This document shows positions 23,466 through 36,428 of a stretch of 64,000 nucleotides of DNA, one piece after another. Within the stretch, counting starts at the first letter, position 1. Each line of letters opens with the position of its first letter. The stretch comes from Sialis fuliginosa (Eukaryota; Arthropoda; Insecta; Megaloptera; Sialidae). The translations under genes were made by a program, and so were the position numbers. The stretch lies in the NCBI GenBank assembly GCA_961205875.1, contig OY540810.1:28520001-28584000 (forward strand), in the 5' to 3' direction. Below the pieces are notes generated by a model. That model was not told the origin of the DNA. It did no database searches and was given only the letters and a program-made list of their open reading frames with translations.

Positions 23466-26295
23466 TTATTTTCTTGGTTTCAAACCAACCCAGAACCCAT
23501 TTTTGGCAGCAAGTCTGAAGATATGATGCTGAAGTTCTAACTTGGTATCAGTCTTCTCTGTCACGACGAAACTAAACTTGTTCAGGAGATAAAATAGAAG
23601 CACCTTTGTTTCCATCAGAGCAAAACGAGAACCTGAAAGTATCAAACAAAAAACATCATCATAATAATATGCATATAGAATTATTGATTATAAATTCTAT
23701 GCCAAAATAAAAGTAAAAAATATATTTTTTTACCAATGCAAGCGCGTGGTCCGAGTCCAAACGGAAAATACGTGAACGGTTTTATTTTATGTTTATTTTC
23801 AGGACTGAACCTTTCAGGGTCAAATTTATCTGGATCCTGATAATACTTAGGATCATGGTGAATACAGAAATTCGGAAGTACCATACTGATTCCTGGTTCT
23901 ATGGTTATAGTCTTGTTATCCAAAACTAAATCAAATTGTTTTGTACACAATCTGTCAATATTGATCGCAGGCGGCCATTTCCTTAAAGTTTCTACAAAAA
24001 AAATCATAATTGAAATCGAATTTTATTCTCTATAAGACCTTAAATTCTGTTGATTTTACCGGAAATGACCATATCTAGATATTCCATCTTAGATAAAACG
24101 TCATAGGATACTTTTTCTCCACTCTGTGATACGACATCGTCAATTTCTTGCTGAAGTTTTTGTTGGATATCTGGATTCACAGCCAATTCATGACCAGCGA
24201 ATGACATTAATACTGACACTGTATCGAAACCGGCGATGAAAAATATCAATGCTTGAGCAACAATATCTTCATCTGTTAAAACTAAAAGAAAAAAGCCGTA
24301 TCAATTAAATATAATAATAATATTGTTTAGAAACATGGAATATTCTTGCCTCTTGCTGAATTATATTTAAACTTTACATACCTAAGTTTGTATTTCTATC
24401 AAGATCTACTTCCGTTTCTTTTATAGCAGCAAATCCTGCTTCACCAGCTTTTTTTGATTCTTCTTCATGTTGAAGAGTTCCTTTTTTAGCTTGCATCAAC
24501 AAATAGATTAAATCTGGTCTTATAATTTCTTCCTTTTCTCGATATCTAACTGTCTCCATAATCAATTTTTGAAAGAAGTTTAGAATCTTTTGAGGAACTA
24601 AACCTTCTCCTAAAAGCTAATTATAGAAAATACATTTTATATTCGTTTTTGACTATCTAATAGGCAATCAAAAAACAAATTTATTATCTTGTCTTTTGAA
24701 TGGTGATAACATATTACCTTCATAACCATTGGTAGTAAAGCAACCATCATCATTCTCAAGTTTGTAAAATTCGATACATCTTTACCCATTTTATAAAATT
24801 CATTATCTCTGTCCTTCAATGAATCGCATTTGATTCCAAAAGCGCAAGTAGCAATAACATCATTAGTGAATCTAGTAGATAGATCTTTCATTTCACAGTC
24901 TAATGTTGCAGAACCTTTTGCAGCAACGTTGGTTTCGGATAGTCTCAACAATTCTGCAACCATTTGTTCTCCGCATTGAGTTACAAGCTGAAACATCATC
25001 TTCATCTTACTACTTGTAAAGGCGGGACTTAAAGTTGATCTCATGTCTTTCCATCGTTTTCCTTAATGAAAATTATCAAATCATATATCAATTTTACTTA
25101 TTTAATTACTTTTTTATTTTCATTTGGCAATATTTTATAAAAAGGATGCAGTCCCATAATTTTAATTGATAACATTTACCTGTTAAAGAAAACAGATTCT
25201 TATAAAATAATGGATCGGTATCTTCTTTAATAAATATAGGACTGTGATCCAAAAAATGATCGAAATGTTTTACAGCAATCTGTTTTATTAAATCCAAATC
25301 TTTAATCATAAGACTTTTGTTCATTATAAAGTAAATTCCAACAACTCTAGAAATAAAAAAGAAAGAAACGTTTTGAATTTTGAGACACTCTATACATAAT
25401 TTTATGTGCAATTATATTCTATAAATACTATAATTTATAGTATGTATGTATACTCGTACACAGGGGAAAAATAACTTGAAATGTTAACTGTACAATTTAT
25501 TTTACAAAAAGGAAGCGGATCCATAAGACGGTTTTTGACTCTAAAAAAAAACCGTCTCGTATCGGCTTTTTCCCGTTCGCCTAGCAGTGGCAATGCATTT
25601 CATATGAGAGAATTCACACGAAACACGGCCGACCGTATGCAGCAGTCGATCGTATGTCGTTTGAACACTCTCACTCACCTTTGCACATCACTATCCTTGG
25701 TATTTAAAAAGAAAATATTTTTTAGATTTTTTAGATAGATACTTTTTACATATTTTTTATATATTACTTCAGTTAGTTATGAGTATGAGACAAGTTTTTA
25801 TATTCTCTTTAAAAAGTAAACATGTTTATTTATTATCAAATTGAAAATAATTTATACTTAATTGAATCCACAAGGTCAAACCGGACTTAATTGAAGTTCA
25901 CTGCCAAAACATTTATGTAGTTTAAAATAAAAAAACTAATTTGATAATATTATGATCATTGCAGGTATATTGATACCTATTATCATTCACCGATTTACCT
26001 TATATTTTGTTTAATGTAGTTACTTGTTTTGACGTATTAACCAAAATAATATTAAAAATTTTAAGATACATGTACATTATAGATACACTATTCCTTACTT
26101 TTCGTTAGGGTACTTGTTATATATTTTCATCATTTCTGTAGAAGGTGCTCCTATTTGTAATATAGACATTGGTATAGACCCCAATAATGGTATAGGAGTA
26201 ATATAAGGTATTCCTTTCTTCTTCCAGTAAGAGTAAACATTGTAGAAATACCAAAAACTCGTAAATACAAAAACACTCAAAAGGACTAGCCACAT
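23466..26295 (-). CDS. Cytochrome P450, CYP9-like, gene E (group 2)
   Basis: Exons: 26295-26099, 25346-25180, 25061-24718, 24616-24382, 24281-24060, 23991-23734, 23632-23466; 529 aa, no stops. Anchor MWLVLLSVFVFTSFWYFY, then the YWKKKGIPYITPIPLLGS linker. Exon 3 is 344 bp, 9 bp longer than in group 1, and has KRWKDMR. The I-helix reads AGFDTV from residue 331: the Thr is kept, but the next hydroxyl residue is replaced by Val. ETLR at 389-392; PERF; heme loop FGLGPRACIG with Cys473. Intron 6 is only 101 bp. In its exon 3 length and its C-terminal GFWVGLKPRK ending it is nearest to F and H, though clearly diverged from them. Confidence 0.93.
25520..25680. mobile_element. Half copy of the GAGCCCGTTC MITE
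   Basis: Words such as TCGGCTTTTTCCCG, GCATTTCATATGAGAG and ACACGGCCGACCGTATGC match the 20238-20442 element. One arm and the right end are missing. Lies in intron 1 of gene E. Confidence 0.6.
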
Positions 26296-26507
26296 TTTAA
26301 ATTGATTAATTAATAATATTTATTTATTGAAAAATATGTTCACTTCACCATTATCTTTGATGGTATCTACGTATATTTCTGAACAACTATGAACACACGC
26401 GGAAAGTAAACTATCAGTTCTTGAAAGGTAGGCACGCTGTTTTATGATTTCATCAGTTTGTTGCTTTGGCAATTCTGTGTGTGTGTATGTGTGTGTGAAC
26501 GCGTGTA

Positions 26508-28288
26508 CCGGGTGGATAAAAAAACATATGATATTTATCGACATATGTAATACATACTTCCGAAATAAAAAATGTCAGTCGAGGGATTGGCGTGAATACG
26601 TATCAGTGGTGTTAAATAAAACTCAGACTGGATTGTATAATATAGTTATTTCTTATGATTTGTACCTACGACATAAAAAACAATTGAAATACGAAATTTA
26701 CTTTTTATTTTTTTATTTAATTTAAAAAAAATTATCAAAAAATTTAAAACGTTCGGTCGTAGAGAACATACCTATTCTAATGTACTGCTATTTTTTCAAT
26801 TCAATTAATTAATATTTACAAGCGCAATCGCAAAATTTGTTTTTTATAATATGACGTCGATTTTTATATTTTTACTTGCACCTCGTAAATCTAATCGATA
26901 TCTATAACTTGAGACCAAAACCAGCGTGGTAGCTGCTCTGATTATCGAACTATACTGATTGTAATTTTAAGCTAGCGCACAAGATGATCGCAGCGCGTTT
27001 AACCCTCTTTTATTCATATTTTTTTAAATCAAAAAATTAAAATTGTCATTTACGTAGAAAATATATTCTAATATCCTGTTATTTTTGTTTCAATTTAATT
27101 AATTAAAATTTACAGGCGAAATCGTGAAAGTACGAAATGTACCTACTTTTTATAATATGAAGTTTATCACTCATTAAAACTGGTTAAATGTTTTGATTTG
27201 TACTTGTGCCTTGTAGATCTAATCGAGATCTATAACTTGAAACCAAAGTCAGCGTACTATACTGATTGTAATTTACGCTAGTGCGTAAAATGATCGCTGC
27301 GCGTTTACTCCCACTCCCTTCGACTGTACCGCATTTCCACAGGAGTGGCTCTGTGTTTAATAGGTACAGACTAGTACGCCGATTAGAATGATACCAAAAT
27401 CATCCCAATCGGACTTTTAGTTTCTGAGTTATTCAATGGGTTTAGATCATCCTGAAAACATTACATTTGGCTGGCGTGATACACTATTATTCACATCAAA
27501 AACAATGGAAATTAGTATTACATATTTAAATTTTTAATCCTGTTGATGAATTGTAGTCACAGTCCTTTAATGCCGGTATCCGAAGATCAAGTTGGCTAAT
27601 TTACTATGTATGTGTATAATGTATATAGTCTATTCACATTTAGAAATGTACCAAGTGTCTACTCAAAAACATATTTCACGGTTTAAAAATTAATAAATTA
27701 ATATTTTGAATGTCAATAAAAATTCAATAACCATTTTTTTAACTACATATGTTTAATGTATGCATAATACTTTCAAAGTATTTCAAAAACGAATCGGAGG
27801 TATGTCGTTACGTTTAAAGAGAATGCGAAAACTGGTACCGTTCTAAACGTGAATTTAGTATAGATCGATTTTAATATTTCAATTGTTTTTTGGAGTGGGT
27901 TTTCATTCATATAATCCTTTTTAAAGAGCCTACTTGCTGTTCGGATGCTGGTGATATTGATGTCCTTTACTTACAGTGCTATTATTATTTTATTTTATTT
28001 TATTTAAAGAAAAAGGCCAATATTTAAAATATGTTCAAAAATTAATCTTAATTATTTGGTTGAAAAAGTAAAAATAAAAATATTTTTATTTTGAAAACTT
28101 TTTAAAACTTGAGAATTGTATCGATTTTAATAAAGTTACATTCAAAATGTATGTTCAACTTTCTTAATGTCTATATACCGCATACAAAAAAGTTAGAATA
28201 ATACTGTTTTGAACTATTACAAAAACATTTATAGATTATTCTAAAGTTTGTGTAATATATAATTGTGATACGTTTTTTATCCACCCGG
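26508..28288. mobile_element. Unclassified TIR element with internal tandem duplication
   Basis: The ends CCGGGTGGATAAAAAA and TTTTTTATCCACCCGG are perfect inverted repeats flanked by TA (26506-26507, 28289-28290). At about 26750-27000 and 27050-27310 the interior holds two diverged tandem copies of one segment, sharing words such as TCTATAACTTGA. I found no convincing coding frame. It fills most of the gap between genes E and F. The TA flanks suggest a Tc1/mariner-type non-autonomous element. Confidence 0.65.
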
Positions 28289-28724
28289 TATACATGTGTA
28301 TTGTGTATGTATGTGTTTGTGTATGTATATGGTAACTTATACAAACAATCGACTATTTGGACAGTATCAAAAAAAATAAACGAACGTATAATTTCGTCTA
28401 CCTTTTATCCTGCAAAATGTTGCATGTAGTTGTGAAATTGAATTTCTTGGAAAGAAAGCATGTTGTTATCGTTACTGTGTGTCTGCCGCTTCCAAAAAAT
28501 TGAAGATATCGAAAAATAACTTTATTTTTCATTATTGTGCAATCTTTACTATCTAGTATAAAAGAATAGGTTATTAAAAAATTTTGAAAACAAAATATAC
28601 ATTATTTTATTCAATTTAAAAAAGTATTATAACATACATCTTACATTACACATTACATTATATATTATATGTAGGCATTAGGTACCCGTATATTATTAAT
28701 AATACTGTACGTTTGATGTTTATA

Positions 28725-31700
28725 TTATTCCACAATTTTTCTTGGCTTTAAACCAATCCAAAATCCATTCTTTGCAGTTATTTTAAATACATGCTTTAGA
28801 ATTTCCAATTTGGTATCAGTTTTTTCTGTCACAATGAAGTCAAATTTGCTCAGTAAATAAAATAAAATTATTTTTATTTCCATTAATGCAAATCGGTTTC
28901 CTAAAATATATTAAAAATTATTTAATAATAGAGCATTTAAATAAAACAAAGAGGGGAAGGTATGTAAAAAATTTTAAATTGATTAAAACACAAACAATAC
29001 GTTTCAATCTTAAGATCAACAACGATCTGCAAAGATCTACAACGATCTATAAAGATCACGATCTGCAAAGATCTGCAACGATTTACAAAGATCTACAACG
29101 ATCTACAAAGATCTGCAACGACCTACAACTATCTGCAAAGATCTACAACGATCTACAAAGATTTACAGCTATCTGCAAAGACCTACAACGATCTACAACG
29201 ATCTGCAAAGATCACGATCTACAAAGATCTACAGCTATCTGCAAAGACCTACAACGATCTACAACGATCTGCAAAGATCACGATCTACAAAGATCTGATT
29301 TGTTCCAAAATGAAGATCAACCGAGACCTGATTTGATCACTACAGATCTGAAATTTTTTCCCGGGGTACTATAAAATAGATATACAGGAAGGGTATTTAA
29401 AGTGTTACAGTTGATTATCTCAGAACCATCGCATATTTGAAAAAAATGTTTCAACCAAAAAATATTTGGTTGTAAGGGGGTAATCGAATAGTAATATTTA
29501 TTTGCTATTTTAACATAGCCTTCAAGGATATTTGAAGGTCAACATCATTTTTTTAAATAGGAACCTATTTTTATTAAATCTCGAATTATTTTGTTAGATA
29601 CCTTGGAAACCTTGGGTTGTTCAAAAAAAAGTTTTCAATGAAAGATTCGTGTTTTTTCACGTAGAATAAGATTACTAAATAAAAACTATAGGTTCCTATT
29701 TAAAAAAAAAATGTTGACCTTCAAATATCCTTGAAGCCACGTTAAAATACCAAATAAATATTACTATTCGATTACCCCCTTACAACCAAACATTTTTTGG
29801 CTGAAATATTTTTTTCAAATATGCGATGGTTCTGAGATAATCAACTGTAACACTTTAAATGCCCCACCCTGTATATGTACATACTCATGGCAGAAGTTTT
29901 TATTTATGCTATTCCCCACCAGCCCCCACCCAAGAGCAAGTTTTAGTTTTATTTTATGATTAATGTAATGATTGGGGAGGTTGGGGGGCTAGGGCAATGG
30001 CATGGATAAAAACTTCTGCCATGGATAAATATCTATTTTATAATCTATAACAAAGGTATACACCGTGCGGCAGAATTTTTCATTCGGTATTTTAGATTTT
30101 ACAACATTTTCAAGATTCGGATACAATTTTGGCCATTTGTAGGCATTTAAGCACCGAAGTCCTTACATAAAAAATTCTGTCATTATTTATTTTTAATGTA
30201 AGTGTAAGTCAAAAAAAACATTTGGCACCTGGTCTGGTCCGGTTGTTCTCTGGAATTTTCTGGTCGAAATTTTGAGGTGCCCCCTTAATTAAGCATCTAA
30301 GAAAAAATTTCTGCCATATATCCAAAACATCTTTAATTTGGGTCTACTTTAAGTAACCCTCATTTCCAAGCGATTGTAATGCGAAAAATGTGTTCGTATT
30401 TTTCGGGGTACTTATTAGTGGATACTTTCAAAGTAACCACATAATTTTGTAAAACCTACACAGATGATATAGCTGGCTCCCCTACTAAATAACTCGAGAT
30501 ACTAAAATGACTTGCTTATCTCAAATCTAATAAGTACTAACCAATACAAGCTCTGGGACCAAGACCAAATGGAAAATATGTGAAAGGTTGTATCTTGTGT
30601 TTGTTTTCAGAATTGAATCTTTCGGGGTCGAATTTCTCGGGGTTTTGATAATACTTTGCATCATTGTGAATGTTATATAATGGTAACAAAATTGTTACTC
30701 CTGCTTCAATTACTACACTTCTCTTTTCAGTGATCAGTTCAAAATCCTTTCGACAAATTCTGTCTATAAAAGTGAAAGGAGGCCATTTTCGTAAACATTC
30801 TGAAAAAAAATTTATAGTATATAATTAAAGAAAGAAACTAAAAATTACAAGTCACATAATATGAATCTTCCAGCAGTAGAAACAAACAAAAGTCCACAAA
30901 TAAATAATATTTTCTTCTTTAACTCATTTTACCTGAAACTACCATGTCCATATATTCCATTTTAAATAAACTCTCGTAAGTAACTCTTTCTTCGTGTCTT
31001 ATTAACACGTCATCTATTTCTTGTTGAAGCTTTTTCTGAATATCTAGATTCATAGCTAACTCATGTGCGGTAAAAGACATTATCATAGAAGATGTTTCAA
31101 AACCGCCGATGAAAAATACCAACGCTTGACCGACAATGTCATCATCAGTTAAAACTGAAACAAATTGTATGAAAAATATGAATATCCATCAAGGACCAAC
31201 ATAAAAATATCGTACCTAAATCTGTTTTCTTTTCCAAATCAATTTCAGATTCTTGAACCGTAGCAAACCCTGTTTCGTGATCTTCTTTCTCATGCTTCAA
31301 GTTTCCTTTCTTAGCTTCCATAAGAAGGTGAATCATGTCAGGTCTTATTATCCCTTCTTTCTCTCTATAAGCAACTGTTTCCACAATTAAGTTCCGGAAA
31401 AACATCACCACTTTACCACTTAAGAAACCTTCTCCTAAAAGCTGAAGTTGAATTTTATTTTTTATTTATTATTTGGCCAACACACGACTTTCTGTATATG
31501 TATATAGGAAAAATGAAACAAAATTACATGAATTATGTCTGTTTTAAAAAAATAAAAATTTCTTCGAAAAACTCAATTTTCAACTTTTTCATTTATACTA
31601 TAACAACTACGTATATAAGAAAGTACAAAATAGATAAATAATAACCTTCATAAGTTTTGGTAATAAAGCAACCAAAAGCATCCTAACGTTATTTATTTCA

Positions 31701-32495
31701 GTAATTTTTTTACCCATTTTGAAAAATTCGTTGTCTTTATCTTTCAATGAATCACATTTGAGACCAAATGCGCAAGTAGCAATAACATCATTAGTAAATC
31801 TAGAACACAAGTCTTTCATTTCATAATCTAATGTTGCTGGACCTTTAGAGGATATATTTTCTTTCGATAGTCTCAATAACTCATCAACTGTCTGTTCTCC
31901 ACATTTAGATACAAGATGAAACATCATTTTCATTTTACTACTTGTGAATGCTGGACTTAAAATTGATCTCAAACTCTTCCACTTTTTTCCTACATTACAG
32001 AATATTTGAAAAATTAATTATAAAATAGGTATTCATACACAAAATAAATCACTTTGACTTACCATTTGAAGAAAACAAATTTTTACTCAATATAGGGTCC
32101 GTCTCTTCGTTAATAAATAAGGGTATGTGATCAATAAAATGGTCAAAATGTTTAACAGTTATTTGTTTCAATAATTCTGGGTCTTTCACCATTATAAATT
32201 TGCTAAATATCATATAACAACCAAAAAACCTATGATGTAATAAAATATTTTTAATAATATGTAGGTACAATATATATTTGAATTTAATTTTATTTTACTT
32301 TTCATCTGGAAATTGATAATATATTTTTGACATTGCTTTAATTGGAGTCGTTAGTTGCAACAACATCAAAGGAAATGATCCCAAAAAAGGAAATGATGTT
32401 ACGTAAGGTATTCCTCGTTTTCTCCAATATCCATATTCATTATACAAATACCAAGATAATGTAAAAATAAAAACACAAAATATCACAAACCACAT
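28725..32495 (-). CDS. Cytochrome P450, CYP9-like, gene F (group 2; near-identical to H)
   Basis: Exons: 32495-32299, 32229-32063, 31989-31646, 31441-31216, 31154-30933, 30799-30542, 28900-28725; 529 aa, open. Exon 3 begins KKWKSLR (Lys for the usual Arg before Trp). The I-helix is GGFETS from residue 328 (Gly for the usual Ala). ECLR at 386-389; PERF; heme loop FGLGPRACIG with Cys470. The last exon starts GNRFALME, where most paralogs have GSRF. Exon 4 differs from H by a Val/Ile change and little else. Intron 6 (28901-30541, 1,641 bp) contains a decamer repeat, a foldback and a hairpin. Gene G starts its 3' end only 415 bp upstream. Confidence 0.92.
29010..29310. repeat. Tandem 10-bp repeat GATCTRCAAM in intron 6 of gene F
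   Basis: About 300 bp built from alternating GATCTACAAC and GATCTGCAAA units, with occasional GATCAC interruptions. One frame reads through it as a DLQRST-like peptide, but this is only the repeat translated. A relative is at about 2390-2600. Confidence 0.85.
29385..29871. mobile_element. Foldback element, family FB-1, copy 2 (shortened)
   Basis: 487 bp, TA-flanked, with ends matching the 7304-8188 element (GATTATCTCAGAACCATCGC in both arms). The left arm has lost most of its inner half, so it is an internally deleted copy. Confidence 0.8.
29886..30023. repeat. Hairpin repeat in intron 6 of gene F
   Basis: CATGGCAGAAGTTTTTA at the left is mirrored exactly at 30007-30023, with GGGGGCT/AGCCCCC-type inner arms. 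Probably a small MITE; no clear target duplication. Confidence 0.55.
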
Positions 32496-32910
32496 TTTTA
32501 TTTTCTTTATTTACAAAAATAACTCAGAAAATGACATTAACTGTATATATTACTTATTTTTATATAATTATTACTACATATGTATAATATGATATGTATA
32601 CGTATTATTTGTATATATGTAAAATATTTATACAGACATTATACGCGTAAATTTAAGTTTAATTCTATGACATTGAAACCCATTTAAAAATATATGTTGA
32701 AGAGTATACATAGCTATTTTCTAGTAGAAGGACAAATATAATTCACAATCAGTCAATTAATATGTACAACACATTATTAAACCAGGGTCGAGTAAAACTT
32801 GTCGTGTAAAAAATCATCACTGATATTTTACTATTTAGTTATTGGTTTTAGGATTTCTTGTACAAAAAAGGATTTTTTTCTTCATGATATAGCACATTAA
32901 CTGCATTATT

Positions 32911-35000
32911 TTACTCCGGTTTGTTATTTCGTGGTTTAAGACCAACCCAAAATCCATTTTTCAGGGACAACCTAAACGGGTGATTAGCAAGAGTTGATTT
33001 TATATTAGTTTTTTTTGTAACTACAAAATCGAATTTTGCTAATAAGTGGAAATAAAGAATTTTTGCTTCCATCAACGCAAACCTTGACCCTAAAATAATA
33101 AATATTTGTTTACGAAAATAATTGTTTTAATTGATGTATTCAAAAGCCTAAGCTACTAATTCCTAACAATCAAACTTGTAGGTATTTTATATTTTCTTTT
33201 CGTAAGTTAGTTGCTTAAACTTTCGAATATATTATATTTATTAATAAAACTTACCAATGCAACCGCGGGGGCCTAAACCAAAAGGTAAATAAGTTGATTG
33301 ATGTATTTTATGTTTATTTTCATGACTAAAACGTTCCGGGTCAAATTTCTCTGGATTTGGGTAATATTTAGGGTCGTGGTGAATAGCATAAACAGGCAAT
33401 ACTATATTGGTTCCTTTCTCGATTAATATTTTTCTATTATCAGTCTCTAGCATATAATTCTTTGTACAAACTCTATCAGTTTGGACTACAGGAGGCCATT
33501 TTCTAAGACATTCTGAGATTGGAAGAATAATAAACATGAATCCTCAGATTATCACGATTTTTATTATATTATTTAAACTTACCAGATATAACCATATCTA
33601 AGTACTCCATCCTAAACAGATCATCATAAGATATTTTTCCTGAATTCTTCTTTAAAGATTCGTCAATTTCTTCTTGTAGTTTTCTTTGAATGTCTTCATT
33701 GATCGCTAGCTCATGGCCCATAAATGCAAGCAAGTTTGAAGAAGTGTCAAAACCAGCAACAAAGAAAATTAAAGCTTGGGCTACTACATCTTCATCCGTC
33801 AAATCTATTGAATAAAAAAAAACATTTTTAAAACGTCCTCATAATTTATTTTTTAATGAAATTTTACCTACATAGTTTGTTAGTTTTTTCCAAATCTACT
33901 TCAGATTCCTTAAAAGCAGCATATCCTGCTTCATTTGCTTTATTAGATTCATCTTCATGTACTAATGTGCCTTTTTGTGCTTTTATCAATAAATGCACTA
34001 CGTCAGGTCTTACTATTGAATGCTTTTTTCGCATATCCAGGGTTTCTAGAATTATATTTGTAAAATAACTTAGAGAGCCATTTTCAATAACACCTTGTTT
34101 AAAAATCTATAATAAAAAATATATATACATAGTTTAAAACATAAAAAAATCAAGAATACCAGTCAGATACCTTCATTATCTTTGGAAACAATCCAACTAG
34201 TGTTATTCTGACTGTGTTAAAAGCAGTTAATCGTTTTCCCATTTGATAGAACTCGTTGTCTTTGTTTTTCAGTGAGTCACACTTTATTCCGAACGCGCAA
34301 GTCGCAATTACATCGTTAGCGAACCTTGTTGATAGATCCTTTAACTCCACGTCCAACGTTGTTGTTTTACCCTCCTTGAAACATTGTTTCATTAGGAAGG
34401 CGCTGTTTTGTTCACCACATTCTGAGACTAACTCAAACATCATCTTCATTTTTCTGCTTGTAAAAGCTGGGCTTAAAGTAGATCTCATCTGTTTCCATTT
34501 TTTACCTGAAATATTCTTTCGATATAAAACATTGTACATTTGTAGTTGCAATGAACAATATTAAAATGTATATAACCATTTAACGAAAATAAATTTTTAA
34601 CAAACAACGAATCTGTGTCAGCAGTAATAAAAAGACGAGGGTGATCTAAGAAGCTTTCAAAGTCTTTAATGGTCACTTTCTTGATCAGTTCCGGTTCCTT
34701 TATCATCAAAGTTGGCGTTGACAGTAGAAACATTCCACAGACCCTAAAACCAAATTCAATAATTAGAAAGAATAATACAAAAATAATCAATATTACTTAC
34801 TGTTCGTCGGGGTGTTTGTTGTAAATTAATTGATTATCTAGAGTTGGAGTTCTTAGTTTAAGGGTCGACATGAAATTCGTTCCTAAATACGGAAAACCTA
34901 CAATATAAGGTATATCTTTTTTCTTCCAATATCCGAACGTCCATGTGGAGTATAAATAAACTAATATAAATACTATTAAAATTACAACTAGCCAAAGCAT
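32911..35000 (-). CDS. Cytochrome P450, CYP9-like, gene G (group 3)
   Basis: Exons: 35000-34801, 34743-34577, 34505-34171, 34106-33872, 33804-33583, 33512-33255, 33089-32911; 531 aa. Anchor MLWLVVILIVFILVYLY; exon 1 ends Asp-Glu-Gln instead of Asn-Glu-Lys. Exon 3 has KKWKQMR. Exon 4 starts IFKQGV, without the LGEG motif of groups 1 and 2. The exon 4 donor that keeps frame is GTAGGT after Leu plus one base. It makes the junction residue Tyr, where groups 1-3 otherwise have Val. I-helix AGFDTS from 329; ECLR at 387-390; PERF; heme loop FGLGPRGCIG with Cys471. All introns are short and this is the most compact gene in the array (2.1 kb). Confidence 0.91.
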
Positions 35001-36428
35001 TGTTGCTATAAATTAAATATTCAAACTCAATCACAAATAATAATAAATTCAAATCAACAAATAAGAAGTTAGTTTTTCATTAACAATTGAAACAACTGAA
35101 ATATTTTTCCTCACTTATCAGAGCTGCAGCAAAACTGGTCTTATAAACGTGACAAGTTGCTCATTTTATTACGAAGGTCTTGTTCATTTATCTTTAATGC
35201 AAATAGTGTTTTAAGTGGCGATATAATAGAGACGGCTTCTAATTAAATATTATGAAGATGCTTTTCAGAGCCCTTCCTACCACAAGTGCAACAAGCATTT
35301 TTTTGTTAAAAGTTTAAAAATATATATATTAAAAAATTTTAAAAATATTTTTTAACTTGAAAAATAATCGCCTCGGATTAAAAAATGTTTCCAAATAATA
35401 TTAACGTAGAACCAGAAATTTTAAAACAATAATATAGGTTCTCGTTTAAAAAATGTATATATTTTTAAGCCCCATAAAAGCTAAATAAAAAGTATCATAT
35501 TTCCCCCTGCAAACTGACAACGAATACATTTTCTAAATAAAAATTCGTAACGTTTTATATCGAACACTACTTTAGTTTCATTTAAAATATTTCTTTATAT
35601 TATGTTGCATTTGCATAAGCAGCGTGAAATTGACGCATACCTACTATAATAAATTCGACGTGCGCAGCATGCGCATCAAAGAAATTTTCTAAATAATGGG
35701 ACAAAAAAACACGACATTAGAGGTTATAACATTAGTAATATGATAACTATTTGGACAGTACCATAAAATAAAAATCTACCTATACAGATTTATTTTTATT
35801 TTATTCTATAAAATTCAATAGGTTTTCAAACATTCAGAGCTGTACCAACAGTAAAACTGATATGTGCCCCTATTCTTGTATTTTGTATTACTTCGAACCT
35901 TTTTTTGTTATAACGTTGTTTTCGGCGCCCCCTTTGAGCTGACTTCTACGACCCCCCCCCCCTATCCCTCTCACACTTTTAACTAAGGAATTTTTTATCA
36001 TGTCGTGATCGGTGCCCTCTTTATTTTTACTTATTAACCCGCTTTAGACGCTCCTTATCAGCTAAATTGACTGCCCTCTATGCTTTTTTTATTTATGTTT
36101 CCATCAAGCACCCTCCATCCCAGAGCAAGAATCACTGGCGAATAATAATTTCGCAAACCCCTAGCTACGCTACTGAAAATTTGCATGAAATTCATAAAAT
36201 GTATTAATTGCTTGGAAAGTAAACATATTATGTTGTAATCGATTACTGTGTGCAATCTTTACTATTTATCAATCACAGAAGAAAATGATATTAAAAACTA
36301 GAAAAAAAGTATGCCTGAATTTTATTCAATTTAAAAAAGTAGATATACATCTTACATAGACACATTATATTATAAGTACATTATGTAGGCACCCACATAA
36401 TAATAATACTGTTTATATTATTTTGATA
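35001..36428. other. Intergenic region between genes G and H
   Basis: I found no coding exon. Around 35930-36175 there is a poly-C run followed by CACTGGCGAA and TAGCTACGCTACTG, which resembles the poly-C element at 18916. The rest is AT-rich. Confidence 0.5.

Noticed and set aside
28886-29374. A 162-residue open frame rich in DLQRST and TICKD repeats
   Set aside because: It is the 10-bp GATCTRCAAM repeat translated. The frame exists because the repeat lacks stops.
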